A DNA stretch of 64,000 bases from Streptococcus parasanguinis CC87K (GCF_000507765.1 NZ_KI669401.1:1-64000), one strand, 5' to 3'; counted from the first letter of the stretch, positions 1-9,360 are shown. Notes: generated by a model from the letters alone, not told the origin. Translations and numbers: made by a program.

Positions 1-9
1 GCTTTAGAT

Positions 10-83
10 CGGGAAGTAGCTCAGCTTGGTAGAGTACTTGGTTTGGGACCAAGGTGTCGCAGGTTCGAATCCTGTCTTCCCGA
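10..83 (+). tRNA. tRNA-Pro (anticodon TGG)
   Basis: A 74-nt cloverleaf. The acceptor stem CGGGAAG pairs with CTTCCCG. The D-arm follows TAGCTCAGC, the anticodon loop TTTGGGA contains TGG (proline), and the T-arm carries GGTTCGAATCC. Position 83 is the discriminator A; CCA is not encoded. It may be the last gene of a longer tRNA or rRNA cluster lying left of the window, since a terminator follows directly. Confidence 0.95.
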
Positions 84-93
84 TAGTGTATCG

Positions 94-126
94 AAAAAGT
101 CTAATGGTTGTCATTAGACTTTTTTT
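94..126 (+). terminator. Rho-independent terminator after tRNA-Pro
   Basis: A perfect 9-bp stem (98-106 with 112-120, AGTCTAATG/CATTAGACT) has a 5-nt loop and is followed by a run of T to 126. An A run before the stem extends the pairing. It ends the tRNA transcript before the convergent ntdp gene. Confidence 0.85.
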
Positions 127-153
127 GTAGTTATTTTTTTATTAATTTACAAG

Positions 154-174
154 AAAAAAGAGCTTGCGCTCTTT
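154..174 (-). terminator. Terminator of the recX-ntdp transcript (minus strand)
   Basis: The stem AAAGAGC (157-163) pairs with GCTCTTT (168-174) around the loop TTGC. On the minus strand the hairpin is followed by a T run (complement of the A run at 154-159). It lies just downstream of the ntdp stop codon. Confidence 0.7.
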
Positions 175-180
175 CCAACT

Positions 181-714
181 TTATTTATTTCGCAGTTCAA
201 CATAACGGTTATACCAAATTTTGATATATTCCTCAGAAAAGGGTCCTTTGTTTTGGTTTATCCAATCTACTAGAACCTTAACATTTTCCTTTAAAATAAA
301 GTCGATGTCATCTGAATAGTGCATTTTTTCTTTATGCTGTTCATATTCTTCAACATCTAACAATTTTTTTTCACCATTGGTAAAGACTTTGACATCGAGA
401 TCATAGTCGATATATTTTAAGGCTTCTTGGTCAATGTGAAAAGGACTTGCTAGGTTACAGTAGTAAGACACACCATTGTCACGGATCATGGCGATGATGT
501 TAAACCAATATTTTTTATGGAAATATACGATCGCTGGTTCACGTGTAATCCAACGTCTACCATCACTTTCAGTAACTAGTGTATGATCATTTACTCCAAT
601 AATTGCATTTTCGGTTATCTTTAATACCATGGTGTCACGCCATGTTCGGTGTAAACTGCCATCATGTTTATAACTTTGAATTGTAATAAAGTCGCCTTCT
701 TTAGGTAGTTTCAT
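181..714 (-). CDS. ntdp: DUF402 nucleoside tri-/diphosphate phosphatase (Ntdp family)
   Basis: A 177-residue DUF402 protein, the usual size for the family that includes Bacillus YgaC and the staphylococcal nucleoside tri-/diphosphatase; metal-dependent hydrolysis of NTP and NDP is known for that family. Acidic residues that would bind metal are visible in YDLDVKVF and YSDDIDF, and the family stretch [20 protein letters not shown] is intact. It is transcribed in the same direction as recX, 95 bp downstream of it. An extended -10 (TGATACAAT, minus strand, at about 753-761) suggests its own promoter. No signal peptide, so cytosolic. The family call is firm; the substrate in this organism is inferred. 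Confidence 0.85.
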   Translation of the reverse strand: MKLPKEGDFITIQSYKHDGSLHRTWRDTMVLKITENAIIGVNDHTLVTESDGRRWITREPAIVYFHKKYWFNIIAMIRDNGVSYYCNLASPFHIDQEALKYIDYDLDVKVFTNGEKKLLDVEEYEQHKEKMHYSDDIDFILKENVKVLVDWINQNKGPFSEEYIKIWYNRYVELRNK

Positions 715-809
715 AACTTACCAACTTTCTACAATCTAAGTATATCCTCTATATTGTATCATATTTTTTCAAATTTTTTCTTATTTTTCTATTTAATTTT
801 CAATTTGGT

Positions 810-1592
810 TTATGAATCTAAGTATTCTCTTATGGCTGACGTTATATCACTATAGTCGTAGCCTTTTCTGGCTAGTGCCTGAGTCAAGCGTTGTTTGAGG
901 TCATAGCCTTCATATTTTTTACTGTATTTACGGTATTGTTTTTCTAACTCTTTTAGAATGAGCTCATTGGTTGTTTCTTCATCTGTTTCGAGCTCGAGAT
1001 TTTGGAATGCTATCTTTGCTTGATTGTAAGCAAAACCTTTTGAAATGAGTGCTTGGATGATTTTCGTTTCAATGGCTTTTAACGGATATTTTCCTTGGTA
1101 TTTTTTTAGGAGTTTTATTGCGGTACGGTCGATCACTTCTGAAAAATCATAGTCTGCAAGAATTTCTTGAAGGATAGATTTTGGGACCCCTTTTTGTTGA
1201 ATTTTTTGTTGTAATAAGAGAGGGCCCTTATCGCCACTGAGAAGGTTGGCCTCTATCATGTTTCTTGCATATTGACGATCATCTAACCACTTGTCTTCTT
1301 TTAGGTGTTGGACCACTTTATCAATAATGCCACTTTCAATCTCATACTTTGTCAGGTAGTCTCTGACTTCTTTTGTTGTCCGAGCTTTAAAAGAAAGATG
1401 GTAAAGGGCCAGGTTTTTACCATAGGAGTATTGAGCAAACTCTTGGATTTCCTTTAGTTCTTCTTCACTAATTTCTTTATCTTTGGAAAGGAAATATTTG
1501 ACGATGGTGTCTTCTGTAATATAAAGTTTTTGATCATTGTCTAATTCCAGGAGGTAGAGTCTTTTTTTCTTTTCTAGTTTTGTAATTTTCAT
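810..1592 (-). CDS. recX: Recombination regulator RecX
   Basis: A 260-residue RecX, which modulates RecA filaments. The sequence has the long all-helical Gram-positive form with tandem three-helix repeats: residues ~60-105 ([20 protein letters not shown]), ~110-155 ([22 protein letters not shown]) and a third near the C-terminus ([19 protein letters not shown]). It is divergent from rlmD with only 37 bp between the start codons. The minus-strand -10 TATAAT (1599-1604) ends 6 nt before the ATG, so the transcript is probably leaderless. No Shine-Dalgarno sequence is visible. Confidence 0.92.
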   Translation of the reverse strand: MKITKLEKKKRLYLLELDNDQKLYITEDTIVKYFLSKDKEISEEELKEIQEFAQYSYGKNLALYHLSFKARTTKEVRDYLTKYEIESGIIDKVVQHLKEDKWLDDRQYARNMIEANLLSGDKGPLLLQQKIQQKGVPKSILQEILADYDFSEVIDRTAIKLLKKYQGKYPLKAIETKIIQALISKGFAYNQAKIAFQNLELETDEETTNELILKELEKQYRKYSKKYEGYDLKQRLTQALARKGYDYSDITSAIREYLDS

Positions 1593-1629
1593 GTTTTTAT
1601 TATACCGAAAAATGTGTTAAGATAGGGAT
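1593..1629. promoter_or_regulatory. Divergent recX/rlmD promoter pair, both probably leaderless
   Basis: On the minus strand TATAAT (1604-1599) is followed after 6 nt by the recX ATG. On the plus strand an extended -10, TGTTAAGAT (1615-1623), is followed after 6 nt by the rlmD ATG at 1630. Start points expected ~7 nt after each -10 coincide with the start codons. Neither gene has a properly spaced Shine-Dalgarno sequence. Confidence 0.65.
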
Positions 1630-2982
1630 ATGAACGTTAAAGTAAAACAAAAAATTCCTTTGAAAATTAAACGAATGGGAATTAACGGAGAAGGGATTGG
1701 CTTTTATAAAAAAACACTTGTCTTTGTGCCAGGCGCTTTGAAGGGAGAAGATATCTTCTGTCAAATTACAAGTGTCAAGAAAAATTTTGCGGAAGCCAAA
1801 CTCCTATCTGTGAATAAGGCGTCTAAGTTTCGTGTGACGCCCATGTGTGATATCTATGAGACCTGTGGTGGCTGTCAAATCATGCATTTGAAGTATGATA
1901 AGCAGCTGGAGTTTAAGACAGATTTATTACAACAGGCCTTGAAGAAGTTCTCACCTGAAGGATTTGAACAGTATGATATTCGGCCGACAATCGGAATGCA
2001 GGAGCCTCTTTACTATCGTGCAAAATTGCAATTTCAAACTAGGAAATTCAAGGGCCAGGTGAAGGCGGGCCTCTATGCTCAAAATTCACATTATTTGGTG
2101 GAATTAAAGGATTGTTTGGTTCAAGACCCGGTTATTCAAGCTATCGCCAACGATCTAACGGATTTATTGACCTATTATCAGATTCCGATTGCTGATGAGC
2201 GTAAAGAACTGGGTGTCAGAACCATGATGGTTCGACGGGCGCGGAAGTCTGGTCAAGTTCAGATCATTGTGGTCACTAGTCGTCAGGTTAATCTAAACAA
2301 TTTGGTGCAAGACTTGGTCACGAAACACCCTGAGATTGTCACAGTTGCTGTTAACAAAAATACGTCTCGTTCCAGTGAGATTTATGGTGAACAAACGCAG
2401 ATTATTTGGGGAGAAGAGGCCATTTTGGAAGGTGTTTTGGATTATGAATTCTCCCTATCTCCTCGAGCCTTTTACCAGTTGAATCCGGAACAAACTGAAG
2501 TATTGTATAGTGAGGCGGTCAAGGCTCTAGATGTTTCTTCAGAGGATCATCTAATTGATGCCTACTGTGGGGTTGGAACGATTGGGTTTGCTTTTGCTAA
2601 TAGAGTGAAAAGTGTTCGGGGGATGGATATCATTCCTGAAGCGATTGAAGATGCCAAATACAATGCTAAACGGATGGGATTTGAGAATACCCACTATGAG
2701 GCTGGTACAGCCGAAGAGATCATTCCTCGCTGGTACCAAGAAGGCTATCGGGCTAATGCTGTGATCGTGGATCCACCTCGTACGGGCTTGGGTACAAAAT
2801 TAATCGAGACCTTGTTGCAGTATGCACCTGAAAAGATGGTCTATGTCTCTTGTAATGTCTCTACTTTGGCACGGGATCTAGTAGCTTTGACGAAGGTTTA
2901 TCAGGTTGAATACATTCAATCAGTGGATATGTTTCCCCATACTGCACGGACAGAAGCAGTTGTGAAATTAGTGAAGAAGTGA
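1630..2982 (+). CDS. rlmD: 23S rRNA (uracil-5-)-methyltransferase, RlmD/RumA type
   Basis: A 450-residue SAM-dependent methyltransferase making 5-methyluridine in 23S rRNA. An N-terminal TRAM (OB-fold) domain occupies residues ~1-60. The Fe-S cluster cysteines lie in [10 protein letters not shown] (~74-83), with a further Cys near KDCLVQDP (~162). The SAM-binding motif is [10 protein letters not shown] (~313-322), and the catalytic cysteine lies in [13 protein letters not shown] (~405) after DPPRTG. Full length for the family. Streptococci may carry two such enzymes, so the exact uridine (U1939 or another) is inferred. It is followed after 10 nt by the deaminase gene. Confidence 0.9.
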   Translation: MNVKVKQKIPLKIKRMGINGEGIGFYKKTLVFVPGALKGEDIFCQITSVKKNFAEAKLLSVNKASKFRVTPMCDIYETCGGCQIMHLKYDKQLEFKTDLLQQALKKFSPEGFEQYDIRPTIGMQEPLYYRAKLQFQTRKFKGQVKAGLYAQNSHYLVELKDCLVQDPVIQAIANDLTDLLTYYQIPIADERKELGVRTMMVRRARKSGQVQIIVVTSRQVNLNNLVQDLVTKHPEIVTVAVNKNTSRSSEIYGEQTQIIWGEEAILEGVLDYEFSLSPRAFYQLNPEQTEVLYSEAVKALDVSSEDHLIDAYCGVGTIGFAFANRVKSVRGMDIIPEAIEDAKYNAKRMGFENTHYEAGTAEEIIPRWYQEGYRANAVIVDPPRTGLGTKLIETLLQYAPEKMVYVSCNVSTLARDLVALTKVYQVEYIQSVDMFPHTARTEAVVKLVKK

Positions 2983-2992
2983 AAGAAGAAGA

Positions 2993-3430
2993 ATGGATAT
3001 TTGGGAAAAACTTTATCTTGAGGCGAAAGCTCTTTATGCGCCTCAAGAGGTTTCAGATTTTGTCTATGCTCGACATGTGGTTGCTGCTGTTGAGGCTGCA
3101 GATGGTCAGATTTTTACGGGCTTTTGTATGGAAGGAACCTGTGGCGTCTTTCATTTATGTGCCGAACGAGCAGCACTCTTCAACATGTATCAACAATCAG
3201 GCCAGACCAAGGTCAAGCGCATTATTGCTTTTCGAGACAAGCCTCCTTATGGAGAAGGCTCAGGGATGCCTTGTGGAGCCTGTCGTGAATTTCTCCTTGA
3301 GCTAAATGCAGAGAATCGTCATCTAGAATTTATGGTGGATTATGAGAGCCGCAAGACCATTACTTTAGGTGAATTGATGCCTCTTTGGTGGGGCGAAGAA
3401 CGGGCTCGTCAGAGAGAAAAAAGGGAATAA
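2993..3430 (+). CDS. Cytidine deaminase family protein
   Basis: 145 residues with the zinc-dependent deaminase signature. CAERAA (~56-61) supplies one cysteine ligand and the catalytic glutamate, and PCGACRE (~91-97) supplies the other two cysteines. The standard housekeeping Cdd has PCGxCRQ; the change to E and the C-terminal extension (KTITLGELMPLWWGEE) suggest a divergent member whose base preference is uncertain. It is probably cotranscribed with rlmD (10 nt upstream) and the DUF1858-DUF438 pair downstream (17 nt). Confidence 0.8.
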   Translation: MDIWEKLYLEAKALYAPQEVSDFVYARHVVAAVEAADGQIFTGFCMEGTCGVFHLCAERAALFNMYQQSGQTKVKRIIAFRDKPPYGEGSGMPCGACREFLLELNAENRHLEFMVDYESRKTITLGELMPLWWGEERARQREKRE

Positions 3431-3447
3431 GTAGAGGAAATAAATAA

Positions 3448-3684
3448 ATGGACAATGTTATTGATGTATCAATTCCAGTTGCTCAAGTTATTGATCAACA
3501 TCCGGAAGTATTGGATTTGTTGGTGGAGTTGGGCTTTAAACCCTTAGCCAATCCGATCATGCGCAATACAGTTGGGCGCAAGGTTTCCTTGAAACAAGGA
3601 TCAAAATTAGAAGGTACTCCTATGGAGAAGATTGTGAGAACACTAGAGGCTAATGGCTATGAAGTAGTGGGGCTAGACCAATGA
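3448..3684 (+). CDS. DUF1858 domain protein
   Basis: A 78-residue single-domain protein matching DUF1858 (IDVSIPVAQVIDQHPEV, then GFKPLANPIMRNTVGRKVSL). The family often precedes, or is fused to, hemerythrin/DUF438 proteins. Its stop codon overlaps the next start by 4 nt (ATGA), so translation is coupled. SD AGAGGA lies 12 nt before the ATG. Function unknown; the coupling suggests it works with the DUF438 protein, perhaps in sensing or handling a redox ligand. Confidence 0.85.
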   Translation: MDNVIDVSIPVAQVIDQHPEVLDLLVELGFKPLANPIMRNTVGRKVSLKQGSKLEGTPMEKIVRTLEANGYEVVGLDQ

Positions 3685-5027
3685 GTGATGAACGAATTCA
3701 CGTCTTAAGAGATATCTTATTAGAGCTTCATCATGGAGCTTCTCCTGAGTCTGTTCAGGAGCGCTTTGATGCGACCTTTGCAGGGGTTTCTGCGATTGAG
3801 ATCTCTCTTATGGAGCATGAACTAATGAATTCAGATGCAGGTGTTACTTTTGAAGATGTGATGGAGCTTTGTGATGTCCATGCCAATCTCTTTAAGAATG
3901 CTGTTCAAGGGGTCGAAGTAGCAGATACCGACCATCCAGGTCATCCGGTTCAAATCTTTAAACAGGAGAACTTAGCCCTTCGTGCAGCTATGATGCGGGT
4001 ACGCCGCTTGCTAGATAATTATGAGACGACTGAGGATCCTGAGATGATTCAGGAGATTCATAAGGGCTTGTTACGTCAGCTGGGCTTGGTGGGTCAATTT
4101 GACCGGCATTACCGTCGTAAGGAAGAGTTGATGTTTCCGATTATGGAAAAATATGGGCATGATTCCCCGCCAAAAGTGATGTGGGGAGTGGATGACCAGA
4201 TTCGGGAACTCTTTGCGAAAGTTTTGGATGCGGCCAAGAAATTACCGGATTCTAGTATCTTAGAAGTCAAAGAGCTCTTTGAAGCCTTTGCGCAAGAGTT
4301 TGAGGGCATGATCTTCAAGGAAGAGTCGATCCTCTTGATGATTTTGCTGGAGGCCTTTACCCAGGATGACTGGCTCTCCATTGCAGAAGAAAGTGATGCT
4401 TATGGTTATGCCATTATTCTCCCAAGTGAGAAATGGGTGCCGAAACGCGTGGACTTCAAGGAGGAAGCGTCTGAAGAGTCAGAAGGTTCAACTGAATCGA
4501 TTCCTTCTTTAAAAGGCGATGAGCACCGTCAGGTCATTGAGACTCCTGAGGGGCAGTTGACGATTACTTTCACGCCTAAGAAAAAAGAAGAGAGCTTCGA
4601 TCGCAAGCAACCTCAACCGTTTGGTAATGGCTATTTGTCAGTGGAGCAAGCGAATTTAATCTTGAACCAGTTACCAATGGAGATCACCTTTGTCAATAAG
4701 GATGATATTTTCCAATATTACAATGATGCTGCGCCTTTTGAGGAAATGATTTTTAAGAGGACGCCATCGCAGGTAGGACGCAATGTTGAGCTGTGTCACC
4801 CACCGAAATATTTGGATAAGGTCAAAGCCATCATGCAAGGGCTTCGTGAAGGGAAAAAAGACAAGTATGAAATGTGGTTCAAATCAGAATCGCGTGGGAA
4901 ATTTGTCCATGTCACCTATGCAGCAGTGCGTGATGAAGCTGGAGACTTTCAAGGTGTCTTGGAATATGTTCAGGACATTCAACCTTATCGGGAGATCGAT
5001 ACGGATTTTTATAGAGGAATGGAGTAA
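3681..5027 (+). CDS. DUF438 protein with hemerythrin-like and PAS domains
   Basis: 448 residues. Residues ~1-70 form the DUF438 domain. Residues ~85-230 form a hemerythrin/HHE-like four-helix bundle, with histidine and glutamate ligands suggested by DRHYRRKEELMFP and EEHKG-like helices. Residues ~315-435 form a PAS fold (INKDD-type start EITFVNKDDIFQYYND). The arrangement suggests a cytosolic sensor or enzyme with a di-iron or similar centre plus a ligand-binding PAS; no output domain is visible. It overlaps DUF1858 by 4 nt and is followed after 2 nt by the DUF1912 gene. The domain call is firm, the ligand unknown. Confidence 0.85.
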   Translation: MSDERIHVLRDILLELHHGASPESVQERFDATFAGVSAIEISLMEHELMNSDAGVTFEDVMELCDVHANLFKNAVQGVEVADTDHPGHPVQIFKQENLALRAAMMRVRRLLDNYETTEDPEMIQEIHKGLLRQLGLVGQFDRHYRRKEELMFPIMEKYGHDSPPKVMWGVDDQIRELFAKVLDAAKKLPDSSILEVKELFEAFAQEFEGMIFKEESILLMILLEAFTQDDWLSIAEESDAYGYAIILPSEKWVPKRVDFKEEASEESEGSTESIPSLKGDEHRQVIETPEGQLTITFTPKKKEESFDRKQPQPFGNGYLSVEQANLILNQLPMEITFVNKDDIFQYYNDAAPFEEMIFKRTPSQVGRNVELCHPPKYLDKVKAIMQGLREGKKDKYEMWFKSESRGKFVHVTYAAVRDEAGDFQGVLEYVQDIQPYREIDTDFYRGME

Positions 5028-5029
5028 AG

Positions 5030-5284
5030 ATGAGTTACGAAACAGAGTTTATGAAGGAGTTTGAGGAGTGGATCAAGACCCAGGTCATGATCAATGAAAT
5101 GGCTCTCGAAGAGAGTAAGAAGGTTTTTGATGAAGACCAGGATGAGCGAGCTAAAATCGCGATGATTCGCTATGAAAGCCGTTTGGATGCTTATCAGTTC
5201 TTGCAAGGGAAGTTTGAAAATTTCCATGCTGGAAAAGGATTTCATGATTTACCAGATGGCCTCTTTGGTGAAAGAAAATATTAA
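5030..5284 (+). CDS. DUF1912 family protein
   Basis: An 84-residue acidic helical protein belonging to the streptococcal DUF1912 family. Characteristic stretches are EFMKEFEEWIKTQVMINEMA, YESRLDAYQFLQGKFENF and a C-terminal DLPDGLFGER. No catalytic motif or membrane segment. It starts 2 nt after the DUF438 stop codon with SD AGAGGAATGG, so it is the last gene of the rlmD-deaminase-DUF1858-DUF438 operon. Function not known. Confidence 0.85.
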   Translation: MSYETEFMKEFEEWIKTQVMINEMALEESKKVFDEDQDERAKIAMIRYESRLDAYQFLQGKFENFHAGKGFHDLPDGLFGERKY

Positions 5285-5341
5285 AAATACCTTATTGAAG
5301 GCGTTTAACTAGCTAGATTTACCTGAAAATTGAGCAATGAC

Positions 5342-5369
5342 TTGATTTTTTAGGGGATTGTGATACAAT
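5342..5369 (+). promoter_or_regulatory. Promoter of the helix-hairpin-helix gene
   Basis: -35 TTGATT (5342-5347), 16-bp spacer, -10 TACAAT (5364-5369). This predicts a leader of about 90 nt before the SD TAGGAGG and the ATG at 5465. Confidence 0.55.
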
Positions 5370-5464
5370 AAAAAAGTTGAAATGACATCAACGGATTTTT
5401 GAATGGAATGATAGTGATGAAACCTTGTTGCCTTAGGAATTGATCACTGAATTTAGGAGGAAAA

Positions 5465-5812
5465 ATGGCAAAGAAGAACGTAAACCGTGCGAAACAATAC
5501 AAACATCAAAATAGACATCTTTTGAAAAAAGCTGTCGCAACTGTAACTGCAGCTGTGAAAGAAGCACCTAAAAAGGTTGAGAAAGCTACAAAAGCAGTGG
5601 CGAAAGAAGTGAAACAAGCAGCTTCTTCAGTGGAAGAATTTGCTGCAAGTTTGGAAGGTGTGGCACTTGATCGTGCGCAAACATTCTATGATGAAGGTAT
5701 TCGCTCTGTTGCGGACTTCGCAAACTGGACAGAAAAAGAACTCCTTGCTTTGAAAGGAATCGGTCCAGCTACAATCAAGAAATTGAAAGAACTAGGCGTT
5801 AAATTTAAATAA
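5465..5812 (+). CDS. Small basic protein with C-terminal helix-hairpin-helix domain
   Basis: 115 residues. The N-terminal ~55 residues are lysine- and alanine-rich (KKAVATVTAAVKEAPKKVEK), resembling histone-H1-like tails. The C-terminal ~50 residues carry a helix-hairpin-helix of the kind that binds DNA non-specifically (LKGIGPATIKKLKELG). It has its own promoter, a ~90-nt leader and an excellent SD. Homologues sit next to the valS acetyltransferase gene in other streptococci. Probable nucleic-acid binding protein; precise role unknown. Confidence 0.75.
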   Translation: MAKKNVNRAKQYKHQNRHLLKKAVATVTAAVKEAPKKVEKATKAVAKEVKQAASSVEEFAASLEGVALDRAQTFYDEGIRSVADFANWTEKELLALKGIGPATIKKLKELGVKFK

Positions 5813-5828
5813 TCGCTTTTATGATTTC

Positions 5829-5857
5829 TTGCTATTTCCAGGAAAACTTGCTAAAAT
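5829..5857 (+). promoter_or_regulatory. Promoter of the Val T-box transcript
   Basis: -35 TTGCTA (5829-5834), 17-bp spacer, extended -10 TGCTAAAAT (-10 hexamer 5852-5857). It places the start of the T-box leader near 5864. Confidence 0.6.
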
Positions 5858-5863
5858 GAACCT

Positions 5864-6049
5864 GTTAGAGGTGTTTTGAGTCCCACATTTTACAGAAAGT
5901 GGCGGTGCTGAGAAGTCCACAAATGTGTCAAAACTGGTTGCTAATGGATGAAAATGAAATAAGTAAAGTTGCGGGCATTGCCCGAAATTGGGTGGTACCG
6001 CGGATCAACACATTCGTCCCTGTCAGATTAATGACAGGGACGATTTTTT
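5864..6049 (+). promoter_or_regulatory. T-box riboswitch (valine) with terminator
   Basis: The conserved T-box core GGTGGTACCGCGG lies at 5991-6003, preceded by a GC-rich hairpin (CGGGC-ATT-GCCCG). The terminator stem is CGTCCCTGTCA (6015-6025) with TGACAGGGACG (6032-6042), followed by six T. A stem I is suggested by CACATT pairing with AATGTG, with GUC (5927-5929) as a possible valine specifier. Uncharged tRNA-Val should stabilise the antiterminator and switch on the acetyltransferase gene and valS. The T-box call is firm; the specifier is inferred. Confidence 0.88.
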
Positions 6050-6069
6050 GTAGAATGCGAGGGAGAAGA

Positions 6070-6639
6070 ATGACAAGAGCTGAACTTCCAGAAAAAATCG
6101 AAACGGAGCGACTGGTCTTGCGAGTCCGAACAGTGGCGGATGCTGAGGATATCTTTGACTATGCCAGTTGTCTAGAAGTCTCTTACCCAGCAGGCTTTCC
6201 ACCCGTCAAGACCTTGGAAGATGAGATTTATTACCTAGAACATATCCTTCCCGAGCGTAATCAAAAGGATAATCTCCCAGCAGGCTACGGAATTATCGTT
6301 AAAGGAACCGATACCATCATTGGCTCTGTTGACTTCAACCATCGCCACGAAGACGATGTGCTGGAGATTGGCTATACCTTGCACCCAGACTATTGGGGTC
6401 GAGGTTATGTTCCAGAAGCAGCGCGTGCCTTGATTGATTTAGCTTTTAAAGAATTGAACCTACACAAGATTGAATTGTCTTGCTTTGGTTACAACCTTCA
6501 AAGTCAACGAGTCGCCGAGAAGCTTGGTTTCACCCTTGAAGCTCGCATAAGGGATCGCAAAGATGCCCAAGGCAATCGCTGTGATGATTTGAGATATGGC
6601 TTGCTAAAGAGTGAGTGGGAAGCTCAAAGCCAACATTAA
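6070..6639 (+). CDS. GNAT N-acetyltransferase, RimJ/RimL type
   Basis: A 189-residue Acetyltransf_3-type GNAT. It has the N-terminal strand [19 protein letters not shown], the acetyl-CoA loop [17 protein letters not shown] (~112-128) and the C-terminal [19 protein letters not shown]. The ATG at 6070 (SD GGGAGAAG) lies 20 nt after the T-box terminator; an upstream in-frame extension would run into the riboswitch and is rejected. The gene lies between the valine T-box and valS, 28 nt before valS, so it should be induced by valine starvation. The acceptor substrate is not evident. Confidence 0.85.
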   Translation: MTRAELPEKIETERLVLRVRTVADAEDIFDYASCLEVSYPAGFPPVKTLEDEIYYLEHILPERNQKDNLPAGYGIIVKGTDTIIGSVDFNHRHEDDVLEIGYTLHPDYWGRGYVPEAARALIDLAFKELNLHKIELSCFGYNLQSQRVAEKLGFTLEARIRDRKDAQGNRCDDLRYGLLKSEWEAQSQH

Positions 6640-6667
6640 AATAGAAATAACTAGAAAGGACACACAC

Positions 6668-9319
6668 ATGTCTAAAGAACTTTCACCTAAATACAATCCA
6701 GCCGAGGTTGAGGCTGGTCGTTACCAAAAATGGCTTGACGCGGATGTTTTCAAGCCTTCAGGCGATCAAAAGGCGAAGCCTTATTCAATCGTGATTCCAC
6801 CTCCAAACGTAACTGGGAAACTCCACCTTGGTCACGCTTGGGATACAACCTTACAGGATATCATCATCCGTCAAAAACGCATGCAAGGTTTTGATACGCT
6901 TTGGCTTCCAGGGATGGACCATGCTGGGATTGCCACTCAGGCTAAGGTTGAGGAGCGCTTGCGTGATGAGGGCATTACGCGTTATGACCTGGGTCGTGAG
7001 AAATTCCTCGACAAAGTCTGGGAATGGAAAGACGAATATGCCACTACCATCAAGGAACAATGGGGCAAGATGGGGCTCTCTGTAGACTACTCTCGTGAGC
7101 GTTTCACTCTTGACGAAGGTTTGTCAAAAGCCGTTCGCAAGGTCTTTGTGGACCTTTACAAGAAAGGCTGGATCTACCGTGGTGAGTTTATCATCAACTG
7201 GGACCCAGCAGCTCGCACAGCCCTTTCTGATATCGAAGTGATCCACAAGGACGTCGAAGGTGCCTTCTACCACATGAACTACATGCTAGAAGACGGCTCA
7301 CGCGCCCTTGAAGTGGCGACAACTCGTCCTGAGACCATGTTTGGGGACGTTGCCGTTGCGGTCAATCCAGAAGATCCCCGCTACAGGGATTTGATTGGTC
7401 AAAACGTCATCCTTCCTATCGCTAATAAACTCATCCCAATCGTTGGGGATGAGCACGCAGATCCTGAGTTTGGTACTGGTGTCGTGAAAATCACGCCTGC
7501 CCACGATCCAAATGACTTCTTGGTTGGTCAACGTCACAACTTGCCACAAGTCAACGTCATGAACGACGACGGAACCATGAACGACTTGGCCTTCGAATTT
7601 GCAGGCATGGACCGTTTCGAAGCTCGTAAGGCAGTCGTTGCTAAGTTGGAAGAAATCGGTGCCCTCGTTAAAATCGAAAAACGTGTCCACAGTGTTGGTC
7701 ACTCAGAACGTACAGGTGTTGTGGTTGAACCACGCTTGTCAACGCAATGGTTCGTCAAGATGGACCAATTGGCTAAGAACGCTATTGCCAATCAAGAAAC
7801 AGACGACAAGGTAGAATTCTACCCACCTCGTTTCAACGATACCTTCCTCCAATGGATGGAAAATGTCCACGACTGGGTCATCTCACGTCAGCTCTGGTGG
7901 GGGCACCAAATCCCTGCTTGGTATAATGCTGAGGGAGAAATGTACGTCGGTGAAGAAGCTCCTGAAGGTGATGGTTGGACTCAGGACGAAGACGTCTTGG
8001 ATACTTGGTTCAGTTCTGCCCTTTGGCCATTCTCTACCATGGGCTGGCCTGATGTCGATTCAGAAGATTTCAAACGTTACTTCCCAACTTCAACCTTGGT
8101 AACAGGTTACGATATCATCTTCTTCTGGGTGTCTCGTATGATCTTCCAATCATTGGAATTCACAGGACGCCAGCCATTCCAAAACGTTCTTATCCACGGT
8201 CTCATTCGTGACGAGCAAGGACGCAAGATGTCTAAATCTCTCGGTAACGGGATTGACCCAATGGATGTTATCGAGAAATATGGTGCCGATGCCCTTCGTT
8301 GGTTCCTTTCAAACGGTTCTGCACCAGGTCAAGACGTCCGCTTCTCTTACGAGAAAATGGATGCTTCATGGAACTTCATTAACAAGATCTGGAACATCTC
8401 TCGCTACATCCTCATGAACAATGAAGGTTTGACCCTTGAACAAGCAACTGCTAATGTGGAAAAAGTTGTTAACAAGGAAGCTGGAAACGTCACAGATCGC
8501 TGGATTCTCCACAACCTCAATGAAACGATCGGAAAAGTCACTGAAAACTTTGACAAGTTTGAGTTTGGTGTGGCTGGACACATCCTCTACAACTTCATCT
8601 GGGACGAGTTTGCGGACTGGTACGTTGAGTTGACCAAGGAAGTCCTTTATAGTGATAACGAAGAAGAGAAAGTCATCACACGTTCTGTTCTCCTTTATAC
8701 TTTGGACAAGATCCTTCGTCTCCTTCACCCAATCATGCCTTTCGTTACAGAGGAAATCTTTGGACAAATCTCAGAAGGCTCTATCGTTACAGCGGAATAC
8801 CCAACTGTTAACCCAGCCTTTGAAGACCTCGCTGCTCACACTGGTGTAGAAAGCCTTAAAGACTTGATCCGTGCTGTTCGTAATGCGCGTGCGGAAGTAA
8901 ACGTAGCACCAAGCAAGCCTATCACAATTCTTGTTAAAACCAGTGATAGCGACTTGGAAACTTTCTTTAACAGCAATGTCAACTACATCAAACGCTTCAC
9001 AAATCCAGAACACTTGGAAATCGCCTCAAACATCCCTGCACCTGAACTTGCTATGTCAAGCGTCATCACAGGAGCAGAAATCTACTTGCCACTCGCTGAC
9101 CTCCTCAATGTCGAAGAAGAATTGGCTCGTCTCGACAAGGAACTGGCTAAATGGCAAAAAGAACTGGATATGGTAGGTAAGAAACTCTCTAACGAACGCT
9201 TCGTAGCCAATGCCAAACCAGAAGTCGTCCAAAAAGAACGCGATAAACAAGCCGACTACCAAGCGAAATACGATGCGACCGTAGCACGTATTGATGAGAT
9301 GAAGAAGTTGGTGAAATAA
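6668..9319 (+). CDS. valS: Valyl-tRNA synthetase
   Basis: 883 residues from the ATG at 6668 (SD AGAAAGGA), normal for bacterial ValS. Class I signatures: HLGH in [17 protein letters not shown] (~43-60) and KMSKS in [15 protein letters not shown] (~521). A CP1 editing domain with [12 protein letters not shown] and [15 protein letters not shown] follows the first half of the Rossmann fold. The C-terminal ~65 residues are the charged coiled coil of ValS. It is controlled by the upstream T-box and ends in a terminator. Confidence 0.98.
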   Translation: MSKELSPKYNPAEVEAGRYQKWLDADVFKPSGDQKAKPYSIVIPPPNVTGKLHLGHAWDTTLQDIIIRQKRMQGFDTLWLPGMDHAGIATQAKVEERLRDEGITRYDLGREKFLDKVWEWKDEYATTIKEQWGKMGLSVDYSRERFTLDEGLSKAVRKVFVDLYKKGWIYRGEFIINWDPAARTALSDIEVIHKDVEGAFYHMNYMLEDGSRALEVATTRPETMFGDVAVAVNPEDPRYRDLIGQNVILPIANKLIPIVGDEHADPEFGTGVVKITPAHDPNDFLVGQRHNLPQVNVMNDDGTMNDLAFEFAGMDRFEARKAVVAKLEEIGALVKIEKRVHSVGHSERTGVVVEPRLSTQWFVKMDQLAKNAIANQETDDKVEFYPPRFNDTFLQWMENVHDWVISRQLWWGHQIPAWYNAEGEMYVGEEAPEGDGWTQDEDVLDTWFSSALWPFSTMGWPDVDSEDFKRYFPTSTLVTGYDIIFFWVSRMIFQSLEFTGRQPFQNVLIHGLIRDEQGRKMSKSLGNGIDPMDVIEKYGADALRWFLSNGSAPGQDVRFSYEKMDASWNFINKIWNISRYILMNNEGLTLEQATANVEKVVNKEAGNVTDRWILHNLNETIGKVTENFDKFEFGVAGHILYNFIWDEFADWYVELTKEVLYSDNEEEKVITRSVLLYTLDKILRLLHPIMPFVTEEIFGQISEGSIVTAEYPTVNPAFEDLAAHTGVESLKDLIRAVRNARAEVNVAPSKPITILVKTSDSDLETFFNSNVNYIKRFTNPEHLEIASNIPAPELAMSSVITGAEIYLPLADLLNVEEELARLDKELAKWQKELDMVGKKLSNERFVANAKPEVVQKERDKQADYQAKYDATVARIDEMKKLVK

Positions 9320-9352
9320 ACACAGAAACACGGCGGAATGCTGTGTTTTTTT
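9319..9352 (+). terminator. Terminator after valS
   Basis: Stem AACACAG (9319-9325) with CTGTGTT (9341-9347), followed by a T run to 9352. The extended -10 of the next transcription unit begins within the end of the T run. Confidence 0.75.
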
Positions 9353-9360
9353 GGTATAAT
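9352..9360 (+). promoter_or_regulatory. Extended -10 promoter of the restriction-modification island
   Basis: TGGTATAAT (9352-9360) immediately follows the valS terminator T run. It is an extended -10 with no convincing -35, giving a leader of about 24 nt to the ATG at 9391 (SD TGAGGAAAT). Confidence 0.6.

Noticed and set aside
5899..6069. N-terminal extension of the acetyltransferase into the T-box
   Set aside because: It would translate through the T-box core and terminator stem; the ATG at 6070 has an SD and matches family length.
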